NCBI RefSeq assembly: GCF_002243645.1
Contig: NZ_CP017704.1
Coordinates: 4,544,001-4,608,000 of the forward strand
Source: Peribacillus simplex NBRC 15720 = DSM 1321
Lineage (GTDB): Bacteria; Bacillota; Bacilli; Bacillales; DSM-1321
Length of the DNA: 64,000 nt
Direction of reading: 5' to 3'
Below are positions 1-9,150 of the stretch, in pieces. The notes under the pieces are model-generated. The model did not search any database. It had not been told where the DNA came from and worked only from the letters and a program-made list of their open reading frames with translations. Numbering within the stretch: the first letter of the stretch is position 1; every line of letters starts with the position of its first letter. A program made the translations under genes and the position numbers.

Positions 1-1850
1 ACATAACCTTTCCTAAGCCTTCTTTTGAAGAGTGGAAAGAAGCTACGGAAGCAAGTTTAAAAGGGAAAAGTGTAGAAAAATTAAAAACGAATACATATGA
101 GGACATCACTTTATATCCGCTCTATACAGAAAAGGCGGACGAAAAAGTGGCTGAATTGCCAGGATTATTCCCTTTCACCAGAGGGACGTTCCCAACGGGT
201 TATCATGAAAAACCTTGGCTTGCCGTTCAACCTGTAAGCGGTATCACGGCTGAAGAAGCAAATGAAAAGATGAAGGCTTCATTCAAGCGCGGTCAAAATG
301 TCGTGGCATACCCTGCACGATTGCTTGCCGAGGGAGCAAGGGCTGAAAAATTGTTTAAGGATATCCCATTAAAAGAAATCCCGGTTTTCATTGACCTTAA
401 GGGGAAACAAAAAGGATTATTCCCTCAATTCAATGCTGTTGCCGAAGCACAAAATACCCAATTGAAAGGCGTTATTGCAGAAGATCCCATTGCAGAATGG
501 CTCATTTGCGGTCAGCTGCCAGAAGATACGGATAACTATTTTGCAGAATGGCTGAAGACGATCCAAGATTATCAGAAGGTAGGCAGGGATCTAAAGACTG
601 TTTTGATTAATACGGCAGTCTATCATAATGGAGGAGCTAATGCCGTACAAGAAATAGCGTACGGATTATCGGCGGCCGTCCAATATCTATTGGAAGGGCA
701 AAAACAAGGGCTTTCTATTGCTTCGGTTTCCGAAAAAATAGTTTTCTCTTTTGCTGTGGATTCCAATTACTTCATGTCCATCGCTAAACTGCGGGCTGCC
801 AGAAGGCTTTGGGCAGGTCTTGCAGAAGCTTTCGATACAGCATCGGACCATTTTAAAATGGCGATACATGCCGTTACTTCCGAGTTGACAGAAACGCTAT
901 ATGATCAGCATGTCAATATTCTACGGACCACAAACCAAGCTTTCGCTGCTGCTATTGGAGGCATTCAATATCTTCAAATTCATCCATTTACACACGCAAC
1001 TGGTGAAACCGATGATTTTTCAGAAAGAATTGCCCGTAATACTCACTTGATTTTAAAAGAAGAAACAAATATCACAACAGTGGTCGATCCTGCTGGCGGT
1101 TCATGGTATGTGGAACAATTAACGGATGAATTGGCTGAAAAGGCTTGGGCGAAATTCCTTGAAATCGATGCAGCCGGAGGGATTTTAGAGCTAATTAAAC
1201 AAGGCACCCTTCAGAAAGAAATAGCTGAAGTTTATCAAGGAAGAGTTCAAAATGCGGCGTTCAGAAAAGAAAGTATCATCGGAACGAATGTATATCCGAA
1301 TCCGGCTGATAAGATTAAAACCCCGACACAGGATAACCATGTGTCATATATGAAAGTTGAGAATCCGGCTGGCATTACCCCACTTGCCAAGAATCGGGTA
1401 TCCATTCAGTTTGAACAGATTAGACTTCGGAGTGAAAAGTATAAAGAAATAAGTGGAACGGCCCCAACTATTGGTTTAATTAATTTGAAAAATCTTAAAT
1501 CATATAAACCTCGTGCAGATTTCGTTAAAAGTCTTGCTGCAGCAGGTGGTATTGAAACAATCGGCAGTAAGGGGTGTCAAACGGTTGAGGAAGCAGTCGA
1601 TTATGTAGCTGCGACCAGGCTCCCTATCTATTGTGTTTGCGGCAGTGATGGTGACTACTCGGAATTAGCGCCAATCACCATTAAAGAAATTAAAAAGCAA
1701 TTCCCTGAAATCACTATTTATAGTGCCGGCAAGCAGGAAGAAGAATTGGAGATTACACTAAGTGAAGCCGGAGTCCAAGATTTTATCCATGTTAAAACAA
1801 ATGCAATAGCCATTTTACTGGAATTATTGCAAAAGCTGGGGGTGAACTGA
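1..1850 (+). CDS. mutA: Methylmalonyl-CoA mutase small subunit, 5' end cut by window edge
   Basis: The reading frame is open from base 3 to the TGA at 1848-1850, so the true start lies left of the window; the GTG at 147 is internal. The small subunit of heterodimeric methylmalonyl-CoA mutase keeps the (beta/alpha)8 barrel fold: motifs such as [31 protein letters not shown] and [13 protein letters not shown] parallel those in the next gene. The C-terminal ~130 residues resemble a cobalamin-binding domain but lack the DxHxxG motif. Within the family this marks the non-catalytic partner that supports the B12-bearing large subunit. mutB starts one base after the stop, so the two are almost certainly co-transcribed and translationally coupled. 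Confidence 0.93.
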   Translation, partial: ITFPKPSFEEWKEATEASLKGKSVEKLKTNTYEDITLYPLYTEKADEKVAELPGLFPFTRGTFPTGYHEKPWLAVQPVSGITAEEANEKMKASFKRGQNVVAYPARLLAEGARAEKLFKDIPLKEIPVFIDLKGKQKGLFPQFNAVAEAQNTQLKGVIAEDPIAEWLICGQLPEDTDNYFAEWLKTIQDYQKVGRDLKTVLINTAVYHNGGANAVQEIAYGLSAAVQYLLEGQKQGLSIASVSEKIVFSFAVDSNYFMSIAKLRAARRLWAGLAEAFDTASDHFKMAIHAVTSELTETLYDQHVNILRTTNQAFAAAIGGIQYLQIHPFTHATGETDDFSERIARNTHLILKEETNITTVVDPAGGSWYVEQLTDELAEKAWAKFLEIDAAGGILELIKQGTLQKEIAEVYQGRVQNAAFRKESIIGTNVYPNPADKIKTPTQDNHVSYMKVENPAGITPLAKNRVSIQFEQIRLRSEKYKEISGTAPTIGLINLKNLKSYKPRADFVKSLAAAGGIETIGSKGCQTVEEAVDYVAATRLPIYCVCGSDGDYSELAPITIKEIKKQFPEITIYSAGKQEEELEITLSEAGVQDFIHVKTNAIAILLELLQKLGVN

Positions 1851-1851
1851 A

Positions 1852-4044
1852 ATGAAAATACCGAATTTTTCTGCTATAAATCCTGCTAAGTCTGAGAATA
1901 AAGGTACGGTGGAAGCATGGAAAAAGGAAGCCGAAAAAGCAGTTGGGAAAAACATTGAGGATCTTCTGTTTGAAACCAATGAACAAATAAAAATCAAACC
2001 TCTTTATATTGAGGAAGATAATCGTGACTTGGAGCATATGGAAAGCGTGCCAGGCATCGCTCCTTTTACAAGAGGGCCCTATCCTTCGATGTATGTCAAT
2101 CGTCCTTGGACGGTACGTCAGTATGCAGGTTTTTCAACTGCTGAAGAATCCAATGCATTTTACAGACGTAACCTGGCGATGGGGCAAAAAGGGCTCTCAG
2201 TTGCCTTTGATTTAGCTACACACCGCGGTTATGACTCCGATCATCCACGCGTTGTCGGTGATGTGGGGAAGGCGGGAGTTGCCATTGATTCCATTCTTGA
2301 CATGAAAATCTTGTTTGACGGCATTCCGCTTGATCAGATGTCCGTGTCAATGACGATGAACGGTGCTGTATTACCCATCCTTGCATTTTATATCGTTACA
2401 GCTGAAGAACAGGGCGTAACACAGGATAAGCTATCAGGCACGATTCAAAATGACATCTTAAAGGAATACATGGTTCGGAATACGTATATCTACCCACCTG
2501 AAATGTCCATGAAAATCATAGCTGATATATTCGAGTATACATCCAAATATATGCCCAAGTTCAATTCAATTTCCATCTCCGGTTATCATCTGCAAGAAGC
2601 GGGGGCGCCGGCTGATATTGAACTTGCCTATACGTTGGCGGATGGGCTTGAGTATGCACGTACCGGAATGAAAGCAGGTATTGATATCGATAAATTTGCA
2701 CCACGCCTGTCATTCTTCTGGGCTGTAGGAATGAACTATTTCATGGAAGTGGCGAAAATGAGGGCGGCTCGTTTCATTTGGTCAAAACTGATGAAACAAT
2801 TCGAACCGAAAAATAATAAAGCGATGGCATTGAGGACTCATTCCCAAACATCCGGCTGGAGCCTTTCCGAACAGGATCCGTTTAATAATGTCGCAAGGAC
2901 CCTTATTGAAGCGCATGCTGCTGCACTTGGGCATACACAGTCCCTGCATACGAACGCATTGGATGAGGCCATTGCCCTGCCAACGGATTTCTCGGCACGC
3001 ATTGCACGTAACACACAGCTATATCTGCAGGAGGAAACCGGGATTACAAAAGTAATCGATCCATGGGCGGGTTCTTACTATGTAGAATCGCTCACAAATG
3101 AATTGATCGATCGGGCTTGGGCTCACATAGAAGAAATCGAAGGTCTTGGAGGAATGGCGAAGGCAATAGAAACCGGTCTTCCAAAAATGAGGATCGAGGA
3201 AGCGGCTGCAAAGCGTCAGGCTAAAATCGATTCTCAAGATGAAACGATCGTTGGCGTCAATAAATATCGTTTGAAAAAAGAAGATCCGATTGAAATACTG
3301 GAAATTGATAATACAGCAGTTCGCGAAAGTCAGCTTAAGCGTTTGAGCGAATTAAAAGCGAAACGTGATCAGGCAAAGGTGGATGAAGCTCTTCAAGCGC
3401 TATCCATGGCTGCCAAAACTGGTGAAGGTAACCTTCTTGAACTGGCTGTGCAAGCTGCAAGAGTACGGGCTTCATTAGGTGAAATCTCCGATGCGATCGA
3501 AGAGGTGGCTGGACGTCACAAAGCAACGATCCGGTCTATCAGCGGCGTATATAGCTCGGCATACTCAAAAGAAGCTGAAATTGAGGAAGTCGTCCGCATG
3601 ACGAAAGAGTTCCTTGAAAATGAAGGAAGAAGACCGCGTTTGTTAATGGCTAAAATGGGTCAGGACGGTCATGATCGTGGAGCTAAAGTAGTAGGAACGG
3701 GGTTTGCGGATTTAGGCTATGATGTCGATATCGGTCCATTATTCCAAACACCGAAAGAAACCGCCATCCAGGCCGTGGAAAATGATGTGCATGTAGTCGG
3801 AATGAGTTCGCTTGCTGCCGGTCATAAAACATTGTTGCCGCAGCTTATGACGGAACTGAAGAACTTGGGCCGTGAGGACATTATAGTGATCGTAGGCGGC
3901 GTCATCCCTGCACAGGATTATGATTACCTAATGGAAAATGGCGCTACAGCCATTTTTGGACCTGGTACGGTCATTCCACAGGCAGCAAAGAAAGTGCTTC
4001 AGGAAATATACAATCGCCTCGGATATGAGGAAGTGGCCCAATAA
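1852..4044 (+). CDS. mutB: Methylmalonyl-CoA mutase large (catalytic) subunit
   Basis: The 730-residue protein interconverts (R)-methylmalonyl-CoA and succinyl-CoA using adenosylcobalamin. The N-terminal ~550 residues form the substrate barrel ([50 protein letters not shown]). The C-terminal ~130 residues are the B12 domain, with D605-G-H607-D-R-G610; H607 is the expected lower axial cobalt ligand, and GG at 682-683 lies in the nucleotide-tail groove. Length matches the family. The start is the ATG one base after mutA, with a GGGGGTGA site inside the mutA end. The stop overlaps the meaB start (TAATG), so mutA-mutB-meaB form one operon. B. subtilis lacks these genes. Confidence 0.97.
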   Translation: MKIPNFSAINPAKSENKGTVEAWKKEAEKAVGKNIEDLLFETNEQIKIKPLYIEEDNRDLEHMESVPGIAPFTRGPYPSMYVNRPWTVRQYAGFSTAEESNAFYRRNLAMGQKGLSVAFDLATHRGYDSDHPRVVGDVGKAGVAIDSILDMKILFDGIPLDQMSVSMTMNGAVLPILAFYIVTAEEQGVTQDKLSGTIQNDILKEYMVRNTYIYPPEMSMKIIADIFEYTSKYMPKFNSISISGYHLQEAGAPADIELAYTLADGLEYARTGMKAGIDIDKFAPRLSFFWAVGMNYFMEVAKMRAARFIWSKLMKQFEPKNNKAMALRTHSQTSGWSLSEQDPFNNVARTLIEAHAAALGHTQSLHTNALDEAIALPTDFSARIARNTQLYLQEETGITKVIDPWAGSYYVESLTNELIDRAWAHIEEIEGLGGMAKAIETGLPKMRIEEAAAKRQAKIDSQDETIVGVNKYRLKKEDPIEILEIDNTAVRESQLKRLSELKAKRDQAKVDEALQALSMAAKTGEGNLLELAVQAARVRASLGEISDAIEEVAGRHKATIRSISGVYSSAYSKEAEIEEVVRMTKEFLENEGRRPRLLMAKMGQDGHDRGAKVVGTGFADLGYDVDIGPLFQTPKETAIQAVENDVHVVGMSSLAAGHKTLLPQLMTELKNLGREDIIVIVGGVIPAQDYDYLMENGATAIFGPGTVIPQAAKKVLQEIYNRLGYEEVAQ

Positions 4045-5171
4045 TGAGTGAAGACAAGAAGCCCGAATGGGTCGATCTTAACAATCAGGAAGGTTTTGCT
4101 TCTTCATTAAAGCCAGGTGTTGAATTAGCAGCAAGCCATAACAAACCTTCAAAAAGCAAATTCGTCAAAAAACATAATGTAAACATACCGGTCCATGAAC
4201 TTAAAGAGGGAATCATAAAAGGGGACAGGGCCAAGCTAGCTAAAGGGATTACATTGGTTGAAAGCAATGCATCCCAACACTTAGATCATGCACAGGAATT
4301 ATTGCATGCCATCCTTCCTCATACAGGGAACTCGATTCGCATCGGGGTTTCCGGAGTGCCCGGTGCCGGAAAAAGTACCTTCATCGAGACGTTCGGAACC
4401 TACTTATGTGACAGGGGCCATAAGGTTGCTGTTCTAGCCGTCGATCCAAGCTCTTCGATCAATGGTGGAAGTATACTAGGCGATAAAACAAGGATGGAGG
4501 AGCTTGCAAAAAACCCCCATGCCTTCATAAGACCCTCACCATCCGAAGGCACTCTGGGAGGGGTTCACCGCAAAACGAGGGAAACCATGTTGCTTTGTGA
4601 AGCGGCAGGATTTGATGTGATACTGATAGAAACTGTCGGGGTCGGTCAAAGTGAGGCTATAGTTCGAAGTATGGTCGACTTCTTCATGCTCCTTGTCCTT
4701 ACAGGTGCCGGAGATGAATTACAAGGGATGAAAAAAGGGATTCTGGAACTTGTGGACGGAATTGTGGTCAATAAAGCCGATGGAGAGAACATTCCACTGG
4801 CGAATAGGACTAAGTCCGAATATAGCAGAATCTTGCACTTCCTTCAGCCAGCAACAAAGGGATGGGCAGGAAAGGCATATACTTGTTCCGCGATAACCGG
4901 TAAAGGAATTCCTGAGCTTTGGGATGTATTGAATGAATTTTCCGATATGACCAAGGAATCAGGTGTTTTTCAAGAACGGAGAAGAATGCAATCTAAGGAA
5001 TGGCTTTATTCATTGATGGATCACCAGCTTAAAACGATGTTTTATAAAAATGAAACCGTCAAGAGTCTTCTCCCAATACTCGAAAATCAAGTGATGTCAG
5101 GGAATAAAACGGTTACTGCTGCTGTTAAGCAGGTCTTTCAATCTTTTACCGATACATTTAAGTCAAATTAA
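4044..5171 (+). CDS. meaB: Methylmalonyl-CoA mutase-associated GTPase MeaB (ArgK family)
   Basis: MeaB-type G3E P-loop GTPases chaperone adenosylcobalamin loading and protect the mutase from inactivation. The protein has 375 residues. The Walker A motif GVPGAGKS spans residues 104-111, the switch/Walker B segment reads ETVGVGQSE, and the guanine-specificity motif NKAD follows at about 233-236. The first ~65 residues, rich in lysine and serine, precede the core helical region. The start codon overlaps the mutB stop by one base, and a strong terminator follows directly, closing the operon. Confidence 0.95.
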   Translation: MSEDKKPEWVDLNNQEGFASSLKPGVELAASHNKPSKSKFVKKHNVNIPVHELKEGIIKGDRAKLAKGITLVESNASQHLDHAQELLHAILPHTGNSIRIGVSGVPGAGKSTFIETFGTYLCDRGHKVAVLAVDPSSSINGGSILGDKTRMEELAKNPHAFIRPSPSEGTLGGVHRKTRETMLLCEAAGFDVILIETVGVGQSEAIVRSMVDFFMLLVLTGAGDELQGMKKGILELVDGIVVNKADGENIPLANRTKSEYSRILHFLQPATKGWAGKAYTCSAITGKGIPELWDVLNEFSDMTKESGVFQERRRMQSKEWLYSLMDHQLKTMFYKNETVKSLLPILENQVMSGNKTVTAAVKQVFQSFTDTFKSN

Positions 5172-5176
5172 ACAGA

Positions 5177-5225
5177 AAAAGGATGGGGCATGCGTGGATT
5201 GTCTCCCAGCATGCCCCATCCTTTT
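5177..5225 (+). terminator. Terminator of mutA-mutB-meaB
   Basis: An inverted repeat (GGATGGGGCATGC at 5181-5193 and its complement at 5209-5221) is flanked by A5 upstream and T4 downstream, six bases after the meaB stop. It could work in both directions. Confidence 0.9.
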
Positions 5226-5380
5226 GTAAGTCTTGTTGTTACACACATGATTCCCGCTGCCCTTTCGTTTTAAACATGTTCGGAAACGGTTTATGCGGTT
5301 TTAACAGGTAAATTTATTGAATCACGAAGTGGCAATTGTTATGATAGGATTGAAGAGAAAACTTGGAAGGAGCAAATGCC

Positions 5381-5818
5381 ATGAATATGGATTTTAATTT
5401 TTTAATGAACGACGTAGTCAAACAGGCTCGCGATGAGATAAAGACTGCTGGATATACAGAATTGACTACTCCCGAGGAAGTAGAGGAAGTATTTGCACAA
5501 AAAGGAACGACACTTGTTATGGTAAACTCCGTTTGTGGCTGTGCTGGTGGAATAGCTAGACCTGCAGCGGCTCATGCAATCCATAATGATAAACGCCCAG
5601 ATCAGCTTGTAACCGTTTTTGCTGGGCAGGATAAAGAGGCGACGGAGAAAGCCCGTGATTATTTCGAAGGGTATCCGCCATCATCCCCATCATTTGCATT
5701 GCTGAAAGATGGAAAAATCATCACCATGATAGAACGCCATGAAATTGAAGGGCACCACCCGATGTCTGTAGTTGAAAAATTACAAGACTACTTCGATCAA
5801 TATTGCGAAGAAGTGTAA
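5381..5818 (+). CDS. brxB: Bacilliredoxin BrxB (YqiW, YphP/YqiW family)
   Basis: Bacilliredoxins remove bacillithiol from S-bacillithiolated proteins during oxidative stress in the cytoplasm. The 145-residue protein has the thioredoxin-like fold signature and the unusual CGC active site (V51-C52-G53-C54, then AGGIARPAA). [19 protein letters not shown] and [18 protein letters not shown] are highly conserved in YqiW. The in-frame TTG at 5363 has no ribosome binding site, whereas ATG 5381 follows GGAAGGA at a good distance and gives the usual MNMDFN start. It stands alone between the mut operon and the art transporter, matching B. subtilis yqiW next to artPQR. Confidence 0.95.
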   Translation: MNMDFNFLMNDVVKQARDEIKTAGYTELTTPEEVEEVFAQKGTTLVMVNSVCGCAGGIARPAAAHAIHNDKRPDQLVTVFAGQDKEATEKARDYFEGYPPSSPSFALLKDGKIITMIERHEIEGHHPMSVVEKLQDYFDQYCEEV

Positions 5819-5833
5819 CCTATAGCGATAAGT

Positions 5834-5857
5834 AAACCCGCCCATTCGGCGGGTTTT
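5834..5857 (+). terminator. First (left) copy of brxB terminator hairpin
   Basis: Stem AAACCCGCC (5834-5842) / GGCGGGTTT (5848-5856) with loop CATTC. The T-tract is weak and interrupted (TTTTAGTTTG). The same hairpin with one loop change recurs at 6356-6378, on the far side of the repeat element. Confidence 0.8.
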
Positions 5858-6355
5858 AGTTTGACGGCAAAATGGGGGTTCGGAGTGCTCTCACCCGAAC
5901 CATGATTTTAAAACAAGACTGGATTATCCTTTATGTTTTTTAATGTTTTAAGAAATCAACTGAATGTTAGGTTTGTTAAAATAGAACGTTGATTTCCACT
6001 CCAGGTACTCGCTTTCCGCGGGCGGTCAGCCCTCGGCGCTCCTTGCGCCTAGGGGGTCTCCCTTGGACACGCATTCCCCCGCAGGAGTCTCGTACCTTCC
6101 TGTCCAATCAACTGGAATGTTTTTTAAAACTTTAGGCAAACTGGATCTTCTTAAATTTGGATGAAACCCTTATTAGATTGAAGAAATTTGCGACACTCCT
6201 GCCGAATAACTGGCTAGCCAAGACCCCGTAGGCGCTTGCGGCGAGAAGGCTTGGCAGACAGTCGGCGGAAAGGGAGTGAATTTCTGAAATTAACTGGAAT
6301 TTTTTTAAGAAAAAACTGTATGCAAACTAGATTTTCTTCTAGTTTGTCCAGTCTG
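5858..6355. repeat. Dispersed palindromic repeat, copy R1 (tandem/compound)
   Basis: This is a ~500-base non-coding element. It opens with AGTTTGACGG and a hairpin (GGTTCGG 5877-5883 / CCGAACC 5895-5901), then an A/T-rich segment shared with the copy at 35622. A GC-rich block at 5988-6112 is bounded by GTTGATT and AATCAAC and is the inverted counterpart of the block at 62523-62645. A second GC-rich block at about 6192-6290 (GGCTAGCCAAGACCCC, GGCGCTTGCGGCGAGAAGG) matches copy R2. It closes with the hairpin CAAACTAGA (6323-6331) / TCTAGTTTG (6338-6346) and CAGTCTG. A decayed version of that closing hairpin near 6135-6160 suggests two modules in tandem. No protein is encoded. Confidence 0.85.
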
Positions 6356-6382
6356 AAACCCGCCCAATCGGCGGGTTTTTTT
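6356..6382 (+). terminator. Second (right) copy of brxB terminator hairpin
   Basis: Stem AAACCCGCC (6356-6364) / GGCGGGTTT (6370-6378), loop CAATC, followed by a long T-run. It is near-identical to the hairpin at 5834 but has the better T-tract. Confidence 0.85.
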
Positions 6383-6523
6383 ATTCATGAATTTGCATAA
6401 GTCAGGAACATTTGGGAAAGAAGATAGATAAGGATGTCGATATATTCCCTTTGGTGAAAAAGCGCGGATCTCAGAAATAAAATTATAGCAATATTCTGAA
6501 AAATGAATCTATTATTTACGTTA

Positions 6524-6551
6524 TTGAATAATTATTAGAGTGTGTTAAAAT
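6524..6551 (+). promoter_or_regulatory. Candidate artP promoter with overlapping ArgR/AhrC-like box
   Basis: A possible sigma-A promoter reads TTGAAT (6524-6529), 16-base spacer, TAAAAT (6546-6551). The -35 lies in TTGAATAATTATTAG, close to the arginine-repressor box (TGAAT, 4 A/T bases, ATTCA). A perfect half site TATGAAT follows at about 6563. Arginine-responsive control fits the art genes but is inferred from the match only. Confidence 0.4.
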
Positions 6552-6643
6552 ACACATTAGTGTATGAATATTAGTTATTCGAAATTTAACTAAATCAAAT
6601 TTAATAACAAGAGAATTGAAAATATCATTTTGGAGGAATAATA

Positions 6644-7453
6644 ATGAAGTTGAAAAAGCAGTTAGCATTGTTGCTTACTTCTGTTTTATTAGTAGGTATT
6701 TTAGCGGCATGCGGAACATCAGAAAAAGAAGATAAGAACACAGCTGACAAAGAAGACAAAAAGGTCCTGGTAATGGGAACATCTGCGGATTATCCGCCAT
6801 TTGAATTTGTTGAAACATCTAAAAGTGATGAAATCAAAGGATTTGACATTGATATCGCTAAAGCAATCGGAAAAAAATTAGGTTATGAGGTCCAAGTGAA
6901 GGACATTGACTTTAATAGTCTTGTGCCTGCCCTGGAGAATAAATCGGTCGATTTCGTTATCTCTGGAATGACTCCAACAGAAAAACGTGAGCAATCAGTC
7001 GATTTCAGTGATATTTACTATACAGCTAAAAACATGATCATCACGACAAAGGACAGTAAAATCAAAACTGTTGAAGATTTAAAAGGGAAAACGGTAGGCG
7101 TACAGCTTGCATCCATTCAGGAGACATTGGCAAATGACTTGAATAAATCCCAAGATATCGGGATGAAAGTTGAAAAACGGAATCGTATTCCTGAGGTTGT
7201 ACAAGAAATGTCAACAGGACGTTTTGACGCCGTGATTATGGAAGATACTGTGGCAAAAGGCTACTTGAAAGATAATAAAGAATTGGTGGGCCATTTGATC
7301 GAGTCCGGTGAACAAGATGCCGGTTCGGCAATCGCTTTCCAAAAAGGAAGCAAGTTAACTGAAGAATTCAATGCCGAGTTGAAAAAAATGTTAGAGAATG
7401 GTGAAATGGAAAAATTAATAATAAAATGGTTCGGTGGCAGTGAAACTGAATAA
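6644..7453 (+). CDS. artP: Amino-acid ABC transporter substrate-binding lipoprotein (arginine type, ArtP)
   Basis: This 269-residue extracellular solute receptor captures a polar amino acid, probably arginine by synteny, for uptake through ArtQ/ArtR. It begins with a lipoprotein signal peptide and lipobox LAAC (lipidated Cys23), then an acidic/lysine linker and a SBP_bac_3 fold (MGTSADYPPFEF, GFDIDIAKAIGKKLGY, DFVISGMTPTEKREQSVDFS). GGAGG lies 8 bases before the ATG. A hairpin with T5 separates it from artQ, which would let the receptor be made in excess over the membrane parts, as is usual for such systems. Confidence 0.9.
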   Translation: MKLKKQLALLLTSVLLVGILAACGTSEKEDKNTADKEDKKVLVMGTSADYPPFEFVETSKSDEIKGFDIDIAKAIGKKLGYEVQVKDIDFNSLVPALENKSVDFVISGMTPTEKREQSVDFSDIYYTAKNMIITTKDSKIKTVEDLKGKTVGVQLASIQETLANDLNKSQDIGMKVEKRNRIPEVVQEMSTGRFDAVIMEDTVAKGYLKDNKELVGHLIESGEQDAGSAIAFQKGSKLTEEFNAELKKMLENGEMEKLIIKWFGGSETE

Positions 7454-7470
7454 TACAGAGAGATGAAAAG

Positions 7471-7508
7471 CGTTCAGAAGAGATTTAGTATGCCTTCTGA
7501 ACGTTTTT
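7471..7508 (+). terminator. Intercistronic hairpin/attenuator between artP and artQ
   Basis: Stem CGTTCAGAAG (7471-7480) / CTTCTGAACG (7494-7503), then T5. It sits inside the operon, so partial termination is likely. Confidence 0.75.
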
Positions 7509-7584
7509 CCGCGCTTTATTGTTAGTTAAATGAAGCAGGAGGAAGGACCTAATATAACGGCCTTCATAAGAGAGGATGAATGGA

Positions 7585-8244
7585 GTGAATCTGGAATTTG
7601 AAAGGATTATACCTTCCCTTCCATATATCCTGGAGGGAATACCGACTACATTAAAGGTTGTAGCGGTAGCGGCAGTAATCGGATTTGTTTTAGGAATATT
7701 ATTATCTATACTTAAAATCAGCAGAATCAAGCCCTTAAATTGGATTGCTGACTTTTATACATCCATTTTTCGCGGTACCCCTTTGGTGCTGCAATTAATG
7801 CTGATATATTTTGGTTCACCACAAATATTAGGGATTCAAATCGAAGCGTTCCAAGCAGCATTTTTAGCATTCGGGCTAAATTCAGCGGCATACATCTCTG
7901 AAATTATCAGGGGAGGCATTTTAGCTGTCGATAAAGGCCAACGAGAGGCTTCGCTTGCACTTGGGGTTCCTTATTCAGGGATGATGCTTAATATTATCCT
8001 TCCGCAGGCCATCAAGAATATCCTGCCGTCCCTTGTTAACGAATTGATTTCCTTAACGAAGGAATCAGCCGTTGTCACAATTATTGGATTAGGGGATATC
8101 ATGCGCCGTGCTTATATTGTCGGCGGTGAGACATATAAATTCTTCGAACCGATATTATTTGCCGGCCTCATTTATTATGTGATGGTCATGGTTCTCACCA
8201 TCTTAGGCAAAGTGATTGAAAGGAGAATGAGACGCAGTGATTAA
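7585..8244 (+). CDS. artQ: Amino-acid ABC transporter permease (ArtQ)
   Basis: This His/Glu/Gln/Arg/opine-family permease (~219 residues) forms the membrane channel of the art transporter. Several membrane segments are evident, and the cytoplasmic EAA loop reads [22 protein letters not shown], the contact site for the ATPase. An ATG exists at 7576, but AGAGG lies directly against it; GTG 7585 has the same AGAGG at a proper distance and gives the usual MNLEFERI start. The stop overlaps the artR GTG start by 8 bases, showing translational coupling. Confidence 0.9.
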   Translation: MNLEFERIIPSLPYILEGIPTTLKVVAVAAVIGFVLGILLSILKISRIKPLNWIADFYTSIFRGTPLVLQLMLIYFGSPQILGIQIEAFQAAFLAFGLNSAAYISEIIRGGILAVDKGQREASLALGVPYSGMMLNIILPQAIKNILPSLVNELISLTKESAVVTIIGLGDIMRRAYIVGGETYKFFEPILFAGLIYYVMVMVLTILGKVIERRMRRSD

Positions 8245-8959
8245 AATTGATGGACTCAAAAAAAATTATGGTAAGCTCGAAGTATTAAAAGGAATCAGCA
8301 CCGAGATAGGGCAGGGTGAAGTGTTAGCGATCATCGGTCCTTCCGGTTCGGGAAAATCAACTTTCTTACGCTGCATCAATATGCTTGAAATTCCAACTGA
8401 TGGTCAAATCAGGTTTAAAGATCAAATCATCACTGAAAAAAAGACCAATATCATGAAAGTGCGTGAAAATGTCGGAATGGTATTTCAGCATTTTCATTTA
8501 TTTCCACATAAAACAGTACTTGAGAATCTGACATATGCACCTATGAAGGTGAAAAAACTATCAAAGGCTGAGGCTGTAAAACAAGCTCGTGAGCTCTTGA
8601 ATAAAGTCGGTTTGGCCGATAAAGAATCGGCTTACCCGAATCGTCTGTCAGGCGGGCAAAAACAAAGGGTTGCGATTGCACGGGCATTGGCAATGAACCC
8701 GGAAGTAATGCTTTTCGATGAGCCCACTTCAGCGCTTGATCCTGAGATGGTAAAAGAAGTGCTCGAGGTTATGAAGTCATTGGCACATACAGGGATGACC
8801 ATGCTGATCGTAACGCATGAAATGGGATTTGCAAAAGAAGTGGCCGATCGAGTACTATTCCTGGACGGGGGTCTGCTCGTTGAGGAAAGTGCTCCGGAAG
8901 AATTCTTTTCCAATCCAAAAAGCCAGCGTGCAAAAGACTTCTTGGAAAAAGTTTTATAA
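8237..8959 (+). CDS. artR: Amino-acid ABC transporter ATP-binding protein (ArtR)
   Basis: This 240-residue ATPase drives the art transporter. Walker [10 protein letters not shown] is at residues 34-42, the ABC signature LSGGQ at 137-141, Walker B ends in D161-E162, and the switch histidine lies in VTHEMGFA. The GTG start overlaps artQ and has AGGAG 11 bases upstream. A strong terminator follows, ending the artPQR unit. Confidence 0.94.
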   Translation: MIKIDGLKKNYGKLEVLKGISTEIGQGEVLAIIGPSGSGKSTFLRCINMLEIPTDGQIRFKDQIITEKKTNIMKVRENVGMVFQHFHLFPHKTVLENLTYAPMKVKKLSKAEAVKQARELLNKVGLADKESAYPNRLSGGQKQRVAIARALAMNPEVMLFDEPTSALDPEMVKEVLEVMKSLAHTGMTMLIVTHEMGFAKEVADRVLFLDGGLLVEESAPEEFFSNPKSQRAKDFLEKVL

Positions 8960-8985
8960 GCTAAAACAAATAGTATATAATTGAG

Positions 8986-9016
8986 AAAAAAGGTAACGTT
9001 TAGGTTACCTTTTTTA
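8986..9016 (+). terminator. Terminator of artPQR
   Basis: Stem AGGTAAC (8991-8997) / GTTACCT (9004-9010), preceded by A5 and followed by a long T-run. Confidence 0.88.
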
Positions 9017-9150
9017 TTTTTTTCCTATAATGTATTTTTGCGTGAATGTATTTAGAAAAATTGGAAATTTAACTCGCAAAGGACTGTGAAAATATCTGAT
9101 TTCCTGATAGTATTATAATAGATAGAGAAAGAGCCAGGTGATACATAACA

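Noticed and set aside
147-1850. GTG at 147 as the start of mutA
   Set aside because: The same frame is open to the left edge and encodes normal MutA N-terminal sequence; the gene is cut by the window.
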